From: Costus lasius
Taxonomy: Eukaryota; Streptophyta; Magnoliopsida; Zingiberales; Costaceae
Direction of reading: 5' to 3'
Assembly (NCBI GenBank): GCA_027563935.2
Contig: CM050450.1
Coordinates: 14,243,957-14,307,956 of the forward strand
Length of the DNA stretch: 64,000 bases
The notes beneath the pieces are model-generated. The model did no database searches and had not been told where the DNA came from. It worked only from the letters and a program-made list of their open reading frames with translations. Both the position numbers and the translations under genes were made by a program. This document shows positions 36,501 to 48,245 of this stretch, one piece after another; the first letter of the stretch is position 1; each line of letters starts with the position of its first letter.

Positions 36501-39500
36501 CATTTTTTAATATTTTTGCTCTTTCAAGGCTTCGACTTCTATTTAAGGGAAACAAGGTAATGAAGAACTAGGACACATAACTTGGTTGTCAGCATGGACA
36601 TAGATAATGAGGTGGCATGGAAAGGAGGAACAGGGAAGTATGATGAAATGGAATGTTGACTTAGCAGCTCTAGGACATGGAAATATGAAGTAAAATTCTT
36701 AGACTCGGCAAGTAAGAGAGAACATACCTACAAACACTAGTTGAAAATTTAAGAGGATCAATTTTGCTCACCAAATTATGTATAGTGCCCATTACAATAC
36801 TTAACAAGCCTATACATAGGCTTGAAGGACAAATAATACCTACACATTAGTTAAGACCTCGCCAATATCCTACAACTAATAATGATCATAATAATTAAGT
36901 GGATCCTACATTGCAACCATCCATGCCTTCCAACAACCTCACATATAATTTCAAATATAACAACCTAGTTAAAAAAATGGGCGCCTAAAGCTATGAAAAA
37001 AAGGATTGAGAGAAGTCATGTTTAAATGTGATTGGCCTTTTTAAATTCAATTATATTAATAAGGAATTTTGTTTAATAGGTTATGGTTTCCAATAAGCGC
37101 AAACACTCATTGTTAATTACTCCTGAAGTCAGAGAATATTTGATTAAAAGATCTATATGAATGAATAATATTCCACAAATTGGAGGAAAAAATGATTTAT
37201 AAATATCATATCAATATATGTCTCATTAACAATTTAAGATTTGAAGCAATCTTCATTAGCCAAAGAAAGACTTATCGGTGGATGTCCGATCTTCTAAGCA
37301 AATGTGAGCATTTGAATACTCGGCCTTGATGGCTTATAAGTATTGAGATTTGGCATGTATTCAACTTGTGAACATTTGAATTTGAGATACTCGGTCTTGA
37401 TGGCTTATAAGTATTTAGATTTGTATTTAGATTTGGAAAGTACTCGGCTTTGGTGGCTTGTGAGTATTTGGATTTGAAAGTACTTGGCCTCATGGCTTAT
37501 GAGTATTTGGATTTGAAAAGTACTCGGTCTTGACGGCTTGTGAGTATTTGGATTAAGGAAGTACTCGGCCTTGGTGGCTTGTGAGTATTTAAACTTGAGA
37601 TACTAGGCCTTGATGGCTTGTGAATATTTGGATTTAATTTGGAATTGGTCGCTTTGGCCTTGACACTACGAGTACAATGTCATATTGAGGAGCTACGCCC
37701 CGATGACGAGCATCGACATACGCATCTCCCAATCCACTGCCTTTGTAGTGTCTTCGTCGTGATGGCAAGTGGCAACAAGTAATGCTACTTGAAGCGGCTA
37801 GGTTGGGCTCGTTTTCATCAAGCCACATAATGGCAAAGTCCTATAGGTAGCAGAGGGTAGCTTGATGATGGCGATAGATGTTGATGATAGTTGGACATCA
37901 TCCCATTCCGTGAGGAGACAGAATTTATATTGAGGCTGTGTTTGGGAATGCGGACCGCATAGGTAAAATGTTGACATGCGGCAACCACAGGGGCAGCCTA
38001 CTTCTCGCGCAGGCAAAGTGTATAAAGGAAATGCAGTTTTTGACCCGCGGTTGACTCGTAGCCCACACGACTTGTAGGTCAAGCCACATTCCCAAACGTG
38101 CCCTGACTCTAATATTAGCGATGGCTAGACTGATCACTATAGCAGTGATGAGGAAATAAAGCTTCTTTCCATGCGAATTCTCTTTCTTTCATCATTTTTA
38201 TTTGAGTTGAGAACTTCCGAATTGCTTTTGACAAGGTCAATAAAATCCATACTTATTGCCCTGGGAATATTCTCAACCCATTCATGAATGCTTCCCATGT
38301 AAATCCAGGGAATCTCCTCAGCTTTGATGTATTTAGAATGTATCTCCTTTTTTGTTAGCCATTTTCTCTTCTTGTCCTTCTTTGCGTCTAGTCTAGAGGA
38401 GCCTTCTCCTTTTTAGTTTGCTACTGTATGGATTTTCGTCATGGTCTTTCCGTTCAAAATCCAGAACTTAATAGACCAACACTTGTATCCTTCTCCCTTT
38501 AATTTTTCTTTGTGCCTTAAAGAATTCACATCAGTCATTATAGGAGGCTGAATTTGATCAAGTGTTCTCTCAAGTTTTGAAATCATAAACTTGCTAGGGA
38601 GACTAAAGCACAGTTGCAAAATTCAAGTCGAAGATCAGTTAAGAAATTTCTTGCCCTTTTGTATTTGTTATCATGTTCATCCTTATTCTTTGCTCTCTTT
38701 TTTTTTACTCTTTTTTTATTGTCTAGCCTCTCAACTCACTTTTCTCTTTTGATACATTAAACACGTTATATTGGAAGCAAAGCTTCACTGTTTCCTCTTT
38801 TACCGAGCGTGGATTTTTTTGAGTTAGTCTTAGCAGCATCCCGATGGCCTTCTGCATAAAAAAGGGGGGGTTTGCATGATGCAAGTAGCGCATCACGTTT
38901 CCTACTAAATAAAATTCATAACAATAATAAAATGGTGGGAGATTTGCATGATGCAAGTAGCGCATCATATTTCCTACTAAATAAAACTCATAACAATAAT
39001 AAAATGGTGGGGGGTTTGCATCATGCAAGTAGTGCATCACGTTTCGTACTAAATAAAATTCATAATAATAATAAAATGGCGGGGGGATTGCATGATGCAA
39101 GTAGTGCATCATATTTTCCTACTAAAATAAGAAAAATTATACTTCCCTTTTTACCTCTATTCTTTTCACCACTGTAGGGTTTGCATGATGCAAGTAGTGT
39201 ATGAATTTTTTAGAGTCTCGGCAAAGTTCTTTTTTTCTTTTTTTTTTGATAAATTGGCCCCGTTGTTTTAGGAGACATGAACGGTCGATCTAATAGATTA
39301 GAACAGCTAGAATATCATATTAGATCTAATCTGTCGGATGGAGGCCTTGCAAGATCCGTTGGAAAATATAGCTTCTTCTCCTTTTTATTCTACTAACCCT
39401 CTGTCAGCTGCAACCTTCTTTCTCCCTGGTGCCTCCACCTTTCTTTTGCTTTCGTTGCCGAAAGCTTTTCCAGCTTAACCTCTTCCTTCAGTCTTCTCTC

Positions 39501-42500
39501 TTCCTAGCTTTCCCCTTTCTAGAGACTCACGCTCCTTTTTTTTACTTTTTTTTTCTGCGCCTCTCTCTTTTATTCTGCCGAGACCTTCGGCCCATCTCCT
39601 CTCTTTTATTTTTTTCTCCAAGCCCTTCTTCCCCTTTGCCCAGACCTCTCTTCGGCCTCTCCTTTTGTTGAGAACTTCCCATCCCCTCAATGCCCCCTTC
39701 CCTTCTTCCACTCCTTTTTTGCTTGTTGTCGTTGTCGGGGTTGTGATTGATGACGACAATATGGAAGCCGGGAGATGACTCTGGAGGGGTACAACTGTGG
39801 ACCTATGGTAGAGGGAAGCAATGGTGATGCATGATGGTGGAGTTGGCAGGAGTCGACGGGGGCAACGAATTGGAGTTGTGGATGGGGAAGATGAAATGGT
39901 GGCGGCGCAAAGATAATAAGCAGCAGCAAGTCGGTGATGTTACAGAGGGAATGTGTAGTCGAAGATGAAAAAAGAAGCAAAAACTGGTAGTCCACCTTTC
40001 CGATGATGAACACTCATGATTCAGAAGTCAGCGGCCCCTCCTCTCACATTTTTGGTGTTGCCAAGAGTTCTTCTTCGGCCTCTCTTTTCATCTCCAGGCC
40101 TCCTCCTTCCCTTTTTGTTTGTGTTTCCCGGAGTTCTTCCACCTCTCTTTCCCCATCTAAGACCTCACGCTACTTCTCTTTTTTTTTTCTATTCTTTTGT
40201 ATTCCTCATACTCTCGGCTGCTTCTGCATCTCGGCAAACCAGATTTCCTTTTTTTTGCCCCTCATAGTTCTTCCTCACTTGTTCCTTTTATTTTTTTATT
40301 TTTGCAGGCCGCCTCACTTCTCTACTAGCCTCACTTGCCTCTAAATGCCTTCCTCCCCCTCTTGATTGTTGCCGAGGCCCATTTTAATCAATTACAATTA
40401 ATTTTTTCCTAGCTGGAATTTTTCTTATTTTCTTTCCTTGATTGTCGAATCCAAATTTTCATCGCACCGCCATCCATGATTCACCTCTATTTCCTTTTTT
40501 AATTTTATTTGATTACCTTCTTCTTTTAATCATCATTCAAATTTTCCCAGCAAATATGGCACATTTATTTCTTTTCTTCTTTTTTTTTTTACCTCATTTC
40601 AAAAATCACTTCCAACAAACATGTTTACAAACTATGAGATCTTATATAACAAGCAAACAGAAAACCTAATATACCATAGTTGTCAATTATGCCAATTAAA
40701 TGAAACAATGAGGTACTATCATTACTTTAAGATTTTAGACAAATTGGATAATCAAAGTTTCAACCACAGAACTGTCACATTATGTAAATATGACTTATCT
40801 CTTGGATTAGTGAGCAACATCAGTAGTGTGTCAAGAAAATCCATGATAATTTAGGTTAGACAGAAAAGGATGATAAACGGAATAATGAAAAAAGAGGGAA
40901 AGATGGAAAAATGAAAAGGAAGGAGTAAATGATGATATCATGTGTCTACTTTATCTGTCAAAACATTCCAATTGGAAAGTAGAGTATAACTGATCTATGC
41001 ATATAAAGTCACTTAAACAAAATCACACTACACCTATTGAACTTTAAGTCTAAATAGAATTTGCATAATCTATATGTTACTGCATGTACTTCAGAAATTG
41101 GGAAGTTCATTCACTAAAATGCATGGTGGTCAAACAATTCCAGGAGAAAACAAGAACAGATCAAACATTATAATTTTTTAAGCTATGAAACACTCTAAAT
41201 CTAGAGGATCAAGTTGAAAATCTCACTCTCCAATTTTGAATTTCCTTGTTTTGCCACATGCATTATCACATAGAAGCATTCAACCTTCTGCCAAGTGTAT
41301 TCATATTCTCAATAAGAACTATTAAAAGAAATAATTATGCTTAGTTCCAGTTAGAATTGTTAAAGGGAAATACAGGTGGTTAATTTCCCTTCTAATATTT
41401 AAAGTATGCTCCACATTGCTATCCCATGGTTGTACTGAATATTACCTATAATTTATCCATTAAACTATTTGTTTGATACATATAATAGCTTTGACAACCC
41501 ATTTCCAGTTAATCCAATCCAATGAGCTCCTTGCAAATAAGTCATAGAACTTTATCCAATAAAATTTATAAGTATCCAATCAAAGTGTATCATAGATCAG
41601 ATCCAAATTACAAAGACTAATTTCCCAGTGTTTAATACTTATAGTGGAAACAGGTATAAATGATGTGCAAAAGTGAAGCGAAAATCAGAAAAACACGTAC
41701 TCTTTATTTAGTTCAGATGATGGATGGGAAATTCTCTGAGAAAAATCACCTGAGAAAAAAAAAAGTCAGATAACAAGACCTCCAACCACTAATTGTAAAA
41801 AGAAAAAAAGGTGCTGATTATATGCTACATTGTTCGCACTTAGGTTCTACCATCATTAGTAACAATAATCAAGCCAGTTGTAGCAACATCGAGGCGACCA
41901 ACAGTAAACAATCGTGGCTTTGGCACTCCTGGATTTGATTTGGACTGGAAATGTAACGTCTACATTAATCTTATGAAAAAAAAATCATCAAATGACACAT
42001 TGAGTTTGAAAACAACTTGCATTATGTTTCTGACTAATTCAAAGCAATGATTTGGATAGTTAATTGATCAAATGCACGTACCCAATTCTTCAAAAAATCA
42101 CTAAAGAGGGAGACAACTGATTTAGAATCATCAGCACTTGAGCAAATATACCTGCGTCTTTCAAGAATATACTTTAACTGCATTGAACTCCAAATATACT
42201 AATGAAAAATTAAGGTAAAAGAAGAAAACAGATTTTCAGTCAAAAACAAGCATGCAATTGATGTGATGAGTTGCAATTTACCAACCCTTTTGGCTTGTTG
42301 AGTGCAAAATACAACATTGGAGGTAGCTTCTTAGACAAACGGTTGCCATTGACATATATTGAATCCTTTACAATGTCAACCCTGGTCTACATAACAGAAA
42401 AGGCAAATCATATATATTCATTAAAATAAGGTCATGTCATCTTGGTATCTTAGCAAAGAAAACATTGTAAATATGGTCATATATATTCATTATTATATGG

Positions 42501-44421
42501 TCATAACATCTTACTCAGGCTAATAGGGGCAAAGTTACATTTCTAAATTATGCGTGGCAAAGTAACTAAAACTTAAAAACTATAGGGGATCGTGGAGTTG
42601 GCCCTTGTGCGTAGTAAAAGACCAGAACTTAGACCTTCATTCAAATGAAAAAATTCGCTCGAAGAGATGCAAATGATGGGGGGGAAGGCAACCAAAATTT
42701 AACAAATAACTGATGAGAAATCACAAGATAAAGCATGCAAATATATTATATTTTGTATCATGTTTGGACAAGAAAAGCATCAAGATAAACTACTTTGTTT
42801 TAGGACCATGCTCATATGGTGAACTCATTACTTAATCATCCAAAGATAAAGGAAGAATGCAACATAAAGGAGCTGCAAAGGCAAATCCAAGGATTTAAAC
42901 TATTGAAATGGGAAAGAAGATACAAGCACAAACAATGGAAGGTAAATAGTGTGTCACTTTGAAGAGACAGAGTTGTGGTGTCCAGAAAGGAGTGCTTGCT
43001 GGTTTGTGGTAATGTCTACATAAAGGAAATGGAGCAGAATGGTAAAAAGAAAATTCCATCAGTACTCATAAAATGAAGAAGGGTAGCCCTCGAGCATGAA
43101 GAAACAGGGTTGGAAGGATCATTTTACATATTCATTTGACAAGGAAATTATTATATGCAAGAAACTAATGATCTTAATCAGTCTTGCTAGTTGCTACGAT
43201 GTATGGATGATACATAATGTACTCTTTATGACTCAGCTTCTTCAAACATATGGCCTTTGGTTAAAAGCACCATAAGCTTATACAGATTTAACCAGTCACT
43301 ATTTTTTATGCTAAAAGAATGTATCAAATGGCTTATGCAGCACAAATGCAAGCTAACAAATGAACAGCTTAATCATACACACCATAACAATTGTAGCGAA
43401 TCATAAAGATTAAAGCCTATTATGCAGCCATTAGTCTAGGTTCAATGCTTAGAATATATAGAGTATGGTTTCTTATAACTAACGAAATAGCACTAATAAC
43501 CAAAGCACGAGAGCTATTTCTAGTAGAACTTCAACGGCCAAACGCGAGGATTAAGAGTACACAACAGCAATCAAGTTCTTGGAACATACGCTACAAAACC
43601 TTAAGCAGAAGACATACCTGTGGAGAAGTGCAAACTGAACCGTTGACAGTCACTTTCCCTGCAAAAATCAGCTCTTCGCAGTTTCGCCTCGATGCCACTG
43701 AAAAAGATTTCAAAAGAAATCAACAGACGAGATCTAAATTTGAGATTTACCTCGAGAAACAGCAACAACGGAAGTGTAATGCTCAAGTCCATTTAACACA
43801 TTCCGCCAGGAGCGATGAGGAAATGATAAAAAGAAGATTGATGGCCACCGCTGAACAAATTACCAAAAAAATCTCAAGCTATTTACCTCCAGCTGCGGCG
43901 AGAACCTTACTGAGTCGTTCGGGCTGCTCTCGTATATGCTGATTGTAAAACCTTCTCGCAGCCTTCGAGTACTTGGGAGGCGATGTACTCGTCGAAATAG
44001 AAGACTTGGACGAGGCCATCGCTTCCAAAGGCTTTTTCTTGTCGCTCTTCTTCTTTTTCTTCTCCATCTTCGCTTCGGCCATGGCTTCGAGGAATCGGGT
44101 GGGCGGAGAGGACTGGATAGTGAGCTGCCCGTCCTCGCCGCGGACGATCCACGGTATGAGCATGGGGACGGCGGCGGCGGAGGGGTCCGAATGTGACGTG
44201 TCCGGGACTAGGGATTTTGTTGCAGCTTCCTTGACTTCGGGAGCAGGAGCGGCGCCGAAGGAAATGTTGAACTCGGTGTATGCCGCGGATGAGGAGGTGG
44301 AAGTGGCGGAGGCGAGGCGGAGAAACGGAAGGCGGCGGAGAGCTTGGAGGCGGAGTGTATGATTGAAGAAGAGGGACGAAGGAAGAGGGTGGAAGGCGGC
44401 CAACGCCATTGTCGACGCCAT
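30555..44421 (-). CDS. SVR1: Chloroplast pseudouridine synthase, RsuA/RluB family, SVR1-like
   Basis: Converts uridine to pseudouridine in plastid ribosomal RNA; Arabidopsis SVR1 loss affects chloroplast rRNA maturation and leaf variegation. Ten exons: 44421-43887, 43697-43618, 42386-42286, 42152-42083, 41944-41851, 41749-41701, 32184-32034, 31799-31743, 30942-30887, 30624-30555. All phases agree, giving 420 residues, close to the Arabidopsis length. The first ~45 residues are Ala/Ser/Leu/Arg-rich, a transit peptide. A lysine-rich stretch lies near 117-130. The S4 RNA-binding domain runs from ERLSKVLAAAG through VNGSVCTSPQ. The catalytic Asp281 is in GRLDVATTGLIIVTNDG, followed by HEGRNHEIREL. 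The gene ends in two TGA codons in a row. Intron 6 (41700-32185) is 9.5 kb and repeat-filled. Two 5' fragments of this gene lie at 20.6 and 26.6 kb. Confidence 0.93.
34530..34542 (+). mobile_element. Initiator-Met tRNA primer-binding site of an LTR element remnant
   Basis: TGGTATCAGAGCC is the classical primer-binding site used by many plant LTR retrotransposons and follows directly on ...TTTGACA, a plausible LTR end. DNA before it (about 34350-34529) would be LTR. I found no second LTR or pol domain, so only a remnant is claimed. Confidence 0.6.
37316..37640. repeat. Minisatellite, about 40-bp unit, roughly 7-8 copies
   Basis: Degenerate copies of TACTCGGCCTTGATGGCTTG followed by TGAGTATTTGGATTTGAAAG lie head to tail, for example near 37316, 37387, 37441, 37481, 37522, 37562 and 37602. 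The first two copies are longer because of inserted words. Inside SVR1 intron 6. Confidence 0.85.
37934..38103. mobile_element. Small Tourist-like MITE
   Basis: 170 bp with terminal inverted repeats GGCTGTGTTTGGGAATGCGG and (inverted) GGGCACGTTTGGGAATGTGG, 16 of 20 matching. Flanked by TGA on both sides (37931-37933 and 38104-38106), a 3-bp target duplication as in PIF/Harbinger elements, although TTA is their usual target. Confidence 0.7.
38871..39200. repeat. Minisatellite, 72-bp unit, four copies plus a partial
   Basis: Units start TTTGCATGATGCAAGTAGCG at 38871, 38943, 39015 and 39087, exactly 72 bp apart, and end with ATAATAAAATGGTGGG. The fourth is cut short and a fifth head appears near 39180. 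As 72 is a multiple of three, frames stay open across copies on both strands (about 101 codons plus, 129 minus). No known protein results. Confidence 0.9.
39370..40650. repeat. Pyrimidine-rich block (purine-rich on the SVR1 sense strand)
   Basis: Across about 1.3 kb the plus strand is dominated by C and T (TTCTTCTCC, CCTCTCTTTT, CCTCCTTCCC), broken by a purine-rich stretch near 39730-39990. Open frames here are low-complexity Phe/Leu/Ser/Pro and not credible genes. Confidence 0.6.
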
Positions 44422-45070
44422 GGCCGGAAAGGAATGGAAAAACGATGATATTTTAGGCTAAAATCCGAAGTGACATTTCACAAGGATCAAAGATTCTTTA
44501 ATCGCAGCCGCACGGTTCTTAACGCATCTGATCAGCACAAATATTGAAGTTTCTAATTTTTATTCATGATCTCGCTCAAATAGGATGACAATCATAAACC
44601 GGACCCGTTCATGATAATTCAATTAGTTAAATAGGTCGGATTCAAATTTATACACACAGATATTCACTACCTAATACCTGATTTATAAAAATAAGAAAAA
44701 ATATTTTTATTTTTTAAAATATATAGAATAATAATTATTAATAAATATAGTTATTATAATAATAATTTATAAAATTATATTTTATTAGAATAATATATAA
44801 TAAAAACTTAATGTATGAGATTCATGCACTCCGATATGTGAAGATTGACTCTCATGAATTCCAAAGCATGCATTAACATTGTGTTTCAAGAGCAGGAAAA
44901 TCAGAAGAGAAAAAAAGGAAATAAATTTTTTTTTTCTATTTTTATGTTTTCAAAAAAGAATATAAAAGAAAAGAAAGAAAAAAAATTTATTTCATTTCCC
45001 TCGAAAACGTTCCTCCCAAATTAGACAAAAATCAAATTTTATCCTTTCTTGCTAACTTCACCCTCTTACC

Positions 45071-45766
45071 TAGAGGTGCCCATGGGCCGTGCCCGGGCTG
45101 GCCCGGTTCCTGGCGGGCCGTGCCTGGCACGGCCCGTTTCAAATCGTGCCGTGCCGGCACGGCGGGAAAAATGCTGGGCCCGGCACGGCCCGCGGCCCGA
45201 TTAGGCGTGCCGGCCCAGGCACGGTTCCGCCGGAGAGTGAGCACGGATCTGGCACGCGGGCCAGGCACGGCCCGCGGGCTGACTTCGGCACACGGGCCGA
45301 ATACGGCCCAACGGGCCAAATGAGGAACGCAGGCAGTGTTTGGGCCGGCCCGATTGTGTAAATTTACATATTTATCTCCTATTTTTAATTATTAAAAAGG
45401 GATAAAATGGTAATTTTATAACATAAAGACAATTATATCCCTAACTTTTAAATTTTTTCAAACCGTTATAGGGCTATTTGGGTAAAAAACGCATGCTCAA
45501 TTCAAAAATTCCGACCGTTACCGCCCAAATACCTGTGCCAGCCCGCGTGCCGTGCTGAGCACGGGCCCGTGTCGTGCCTGGCCCGACACGCCTGCGGGCC
45601 GTGCCCGGCCCGGCCCACGGCCGAGAGGCCTCGGCCCAGCCCGACCCGAGTCGGGCCACGGGCCGCCCGCGGCACATTGACTTGGTCAACGTGCCGTGCC
45701 GTGCCCGGCCCGCGTCGTGCCGGGCCGTGCCGGCCGCGGGCTGGCCCGGCCCGTTGGCCACCTCTA
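45071..45766. mobile_element. Very GC-rich hAT-like non-autonomous element
   Basis: Starts TAGAGGTGCCCATGGGCC and its inverted end reads TAGAGGTGGCCAACGGGCC. Flanked by a perfect 8-bp duplication CTCTTACC (45063-45070 and 45767-45774), the hAT signature. The outer parts are built from GGCACGGCCCG-type words and are extremely GC-rich; the centre (45360-45480) is AT-rich. Open frames on both strands are Ala/Arg/Pro/Gly by-products of composition, not genes. Confidence 0.88.
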
Positions 45767-45779
45767 CTCTTACCCGATC

Positions 45780-46290
45780 TCACCGACACTTGCCCTCTCT
45801 CCTGATTTTGCCTCCCCGTTGCCCTCTCTCTTGATCTCACCACCACCTCGCCCTCTTGCTCACCACCTTGCCCACTTGAACTAGTCAAGGAGGCATTTGA
45901 CGAGCAGCTCCGAGTTCAAGACCATGATTGGGGGACAGTTCCTGGAGACAGCAACGAGGAAGGTACGCGCGACGGTGGGATTGCCGCTCTCGCTGCCGCC
46001 AATAATGGAAACGGTTGAAACAATGGTGGAGCCGAAAAAGGCAAAGAACTCGTTGGCCAAGTTGGGGGAGAGGTCGGCGGCCTCGGCGGCATAACGGAGG
46101 AGGTCAATGTAGAAAAGCGAGATATAGTCGAGCAGAAAGGACTGATGCTAGTAGGAGGTGCGCGGCGCGGAGGAACTCTAGGATGGGGGCAACGGGAAAG
46201 GAGGCAGGCGAGGGCGACAAGGGTGTGGAGAAAGATGAAAAAGCCGTAAGAAGAACAAGGACTAACGAGCTATAGGAAAGATGAGTTGTC
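45780..46290. other. Gene-like but unassigned GC-richer stretch
   Basis: Frames of 60-86 codons on both strands; the minus frame at 46107-45916 is Pro/Ser-rich. No family is recognised. It may be a gene fragment carried in the spacer. Confidence 0.25.
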
Positions 46291-46709
46291 GTTATTACTT
46301 ATGACTTGGACTACATATTCAACTCCACGTATCATATTTGTTTATTTTTTATTTGTCAAATTGACAAGCTAAATAATAAGGATTTAATAGAAATTTATAG
46401 TAATTTTTTAATTATTAAACTATATTATTTATAATATTATTAATTATTTATGTATTATGTATATTATAATTCGTTTGAAAATTTAGTCTTTCCTTATTTC
46501 TTTTCTACCACTGAAACACAGGTCTAAAAGAAAATATAGTTATTTTTTTCCTCTTTATTTTCTTTCTATTATTATTTTCTTTCTTTCCTAATTTTTTTCC
46601 CTTCTAAAATAGCATTTTTCTTTAAGTTTTTTTCTCAAATAGCCAAAATCTATATTTTCTTTTTTTTTTATGCTCACTCATTAGTCACCTGCTTATTTGT
46701 TGGAAAAAA

Positions 46710-46967
46710 AAATTGCTTACACATTGACCATGTTAGGAATTTTCAGATCACGCCTCTACCATCCCATTTTTTGTGAGTATAAATCTTAAAATAAAAAAAT
46801 TACTTTAAAATTCACACTTATAAAAAATCGAATAGCAAATTGCTACACATTGATCATGTTAGGAATTTTCAGGCACGCCTCTACCATCCCAATTTTTGTA
46901 AGTATAAATCTTAAAATAAAAAAATTACTTTAAAATTCACACTTACAAAAAAATCGAATAGCAAAAA
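46710..46967. repeat. Two-copy tandem repeat, about 128-bp unit
   Basis: AAATTGCT(T)ACACATTGA through ACACTTA..AAATCGAATAGC occurs at about 46710 and again at about 46837. The duplicated locus at 25.96-26.14 kb has only one unit. Confidence 0.8.
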
Positions 46968-47035
46968 ATATAACTCTGCCCGCAAAGTCACTACCAAATA
47001 AATGTCCTCCCCTTGTTGGAAAATTTTTTTTATGC

Positions 47036-47390
47036 AGCCGGAATTTTTTTAAAAGCTTTGATAATTCTAAGGTAAATTTTTTTTTAAAAAAAGGAATATA
47101 AAAAAATAATCTACGTGTTATAAGCTATCTAATAGTACTAATATATCGTGAATAAACTCTGAAAAATTAATATTTTAAATATAGTAGAAAAATTATTGAT
47201 TACTATAGTAAATTTTTTCTATCATATTTAAAATATTAATTTTTTTATTATGGATAAATTTATTTACATTGATATTAGTACCATTGGATAGCTTTAGACA
47301 TGTGGATTATTTCTATATATTTTTTTTTTTAAAAAAATATTTTTTACCTTAAAATTATTAAAACTTCTTAAAAAAAATCATATGTACATC
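47036..47390. repeat. Foldback MITE, full-length member
   Basis: The left arm (GATAATTCTAAGGTAAATTT, then AATCTACGTGTTATAAGCTA) is mirrored by the right arm (TAGCTTTAGACATGTGGATT, then TTTTTACCTTAAAATTATTA). Central part is AT-rich. No coding capacity. Confidence 0.65.
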
Positions 47391-48045
47391 CGCTCCCACT
47401 CTATCCTGACATCGGATTTCCAAAAATATTCAACAGAATCTCCCCTGTAAATCTAGCGTATGAAACATTGCAAAACAGCCTACAACCCTCATATCAACCA
47501 AACCAAAAAATAAAACATATCTACATTTAAAAGGTGACTTATCTGCATTTAAAATAAAAATTAAGTAATACATTCAAAATACTAAGCACATGACTAATTA
47601 AGTAAAAAAAACATATGAATAAGTTTGAATATTTTTAAGTTAAACCCTGAGAAAAAAACAAGTTGACTTTTCAAAAGTTGAATGGATCTTATGCAATTAC
47701 TACAACATGGTTATGTCATGTTGTGCTAAATTAAATAAATGAGAAAATAATTATAATTTTTATAAAAACTTACCTGTCATGGTGTTCTGCCTTAATTATT
47801 ATAAAAAGGTATATTATGTACGATAGTTGACTTCGATGAATTGCTTGATCTCAGCGAGTATACATCCAATTAAGACCATGCAAGTCAAAGCCCAACAATA
47901 ACTTTTGAAGTGAAGAGCGTGATCACCGAAATAAAACAATGGTGGATATGGTTAGAGCTGAGTAGAATAGTTTGAAACGCGACATAACTTGCAGGGTTTG
48001 TGATGAAAAATTTAATAGAGCAACAAGGGCTTCTGTGCAGTGGCC

Positions 48046-48245
48046 GGCTCCATAAATTTTTAAGAAGGTTTGATAATTTTAGAGTAAAAAATAATGTTTT
48101 TTAAAAAAACAAAAAAATAATCTACGTGTTCTAAGTTATTCAATAATACTAATATCATAGATTATTTTTATATATTTTTTTTTTAAATATTTTTTACCTT
48201 AAAATTATCAAAGTTTTTTAAAAATTAATGCAGCCGACCGCTGCA
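48046..48245. repeat. Foldback MITE, internally shortened member of the same family
   Basis: It has the same arms as 47036-47390 (GATAATTTTAGAGTAAAAAA, AATCTACGTGTTCTAAGTTA and, inverted, TTTTTACCTTAAAATTATCA) but lacks most of the centre. Followed by TGCAGCCG. Confidence 0.6.

Larger units (their letters stand above)
32185..41700 (-). other. 9.5 kb intron 6 of the SVR1-like gene
   Basis: GT at 41700-41699 and AG at 32186-32185 border it, and the split codon (GA + A, Glu) and surrounding sequence KEYIATVHDKVTRRHL read through. No intact gene is found inside. It holds an LTR primer-binding-site motif, two minisatellites, a small MITE and a pyrimidine-rich block, each listed separately. The rest is unassigned AT-rich DNA. 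Confidence 0.8.

Noticed and set aside
38723..39177. Repeat-peptide ORFs on both strands as a possible structural protein
   Set aside because: Caused by a 72-bp minisatellite in an intron; no start context, domain or homologue.
37316..39200. CRISPR-like regular repeats
   Set aside because: Units are contiguous without unique spacers, in a plant nuclear intron; these are minisatellites.
39429..40344. Hydrophobic Phe/Leu/Ser-rich frames as membrane proteins
   Set aside because: Low-complexity translations of a pyrimidine-rich intronic block.
45032..45888. Many Ala/Arg/Pro/Gly frames on both strands
   Set aside because: By-products of the GC-rich word structure of the hAT-like element at 45071-45766.
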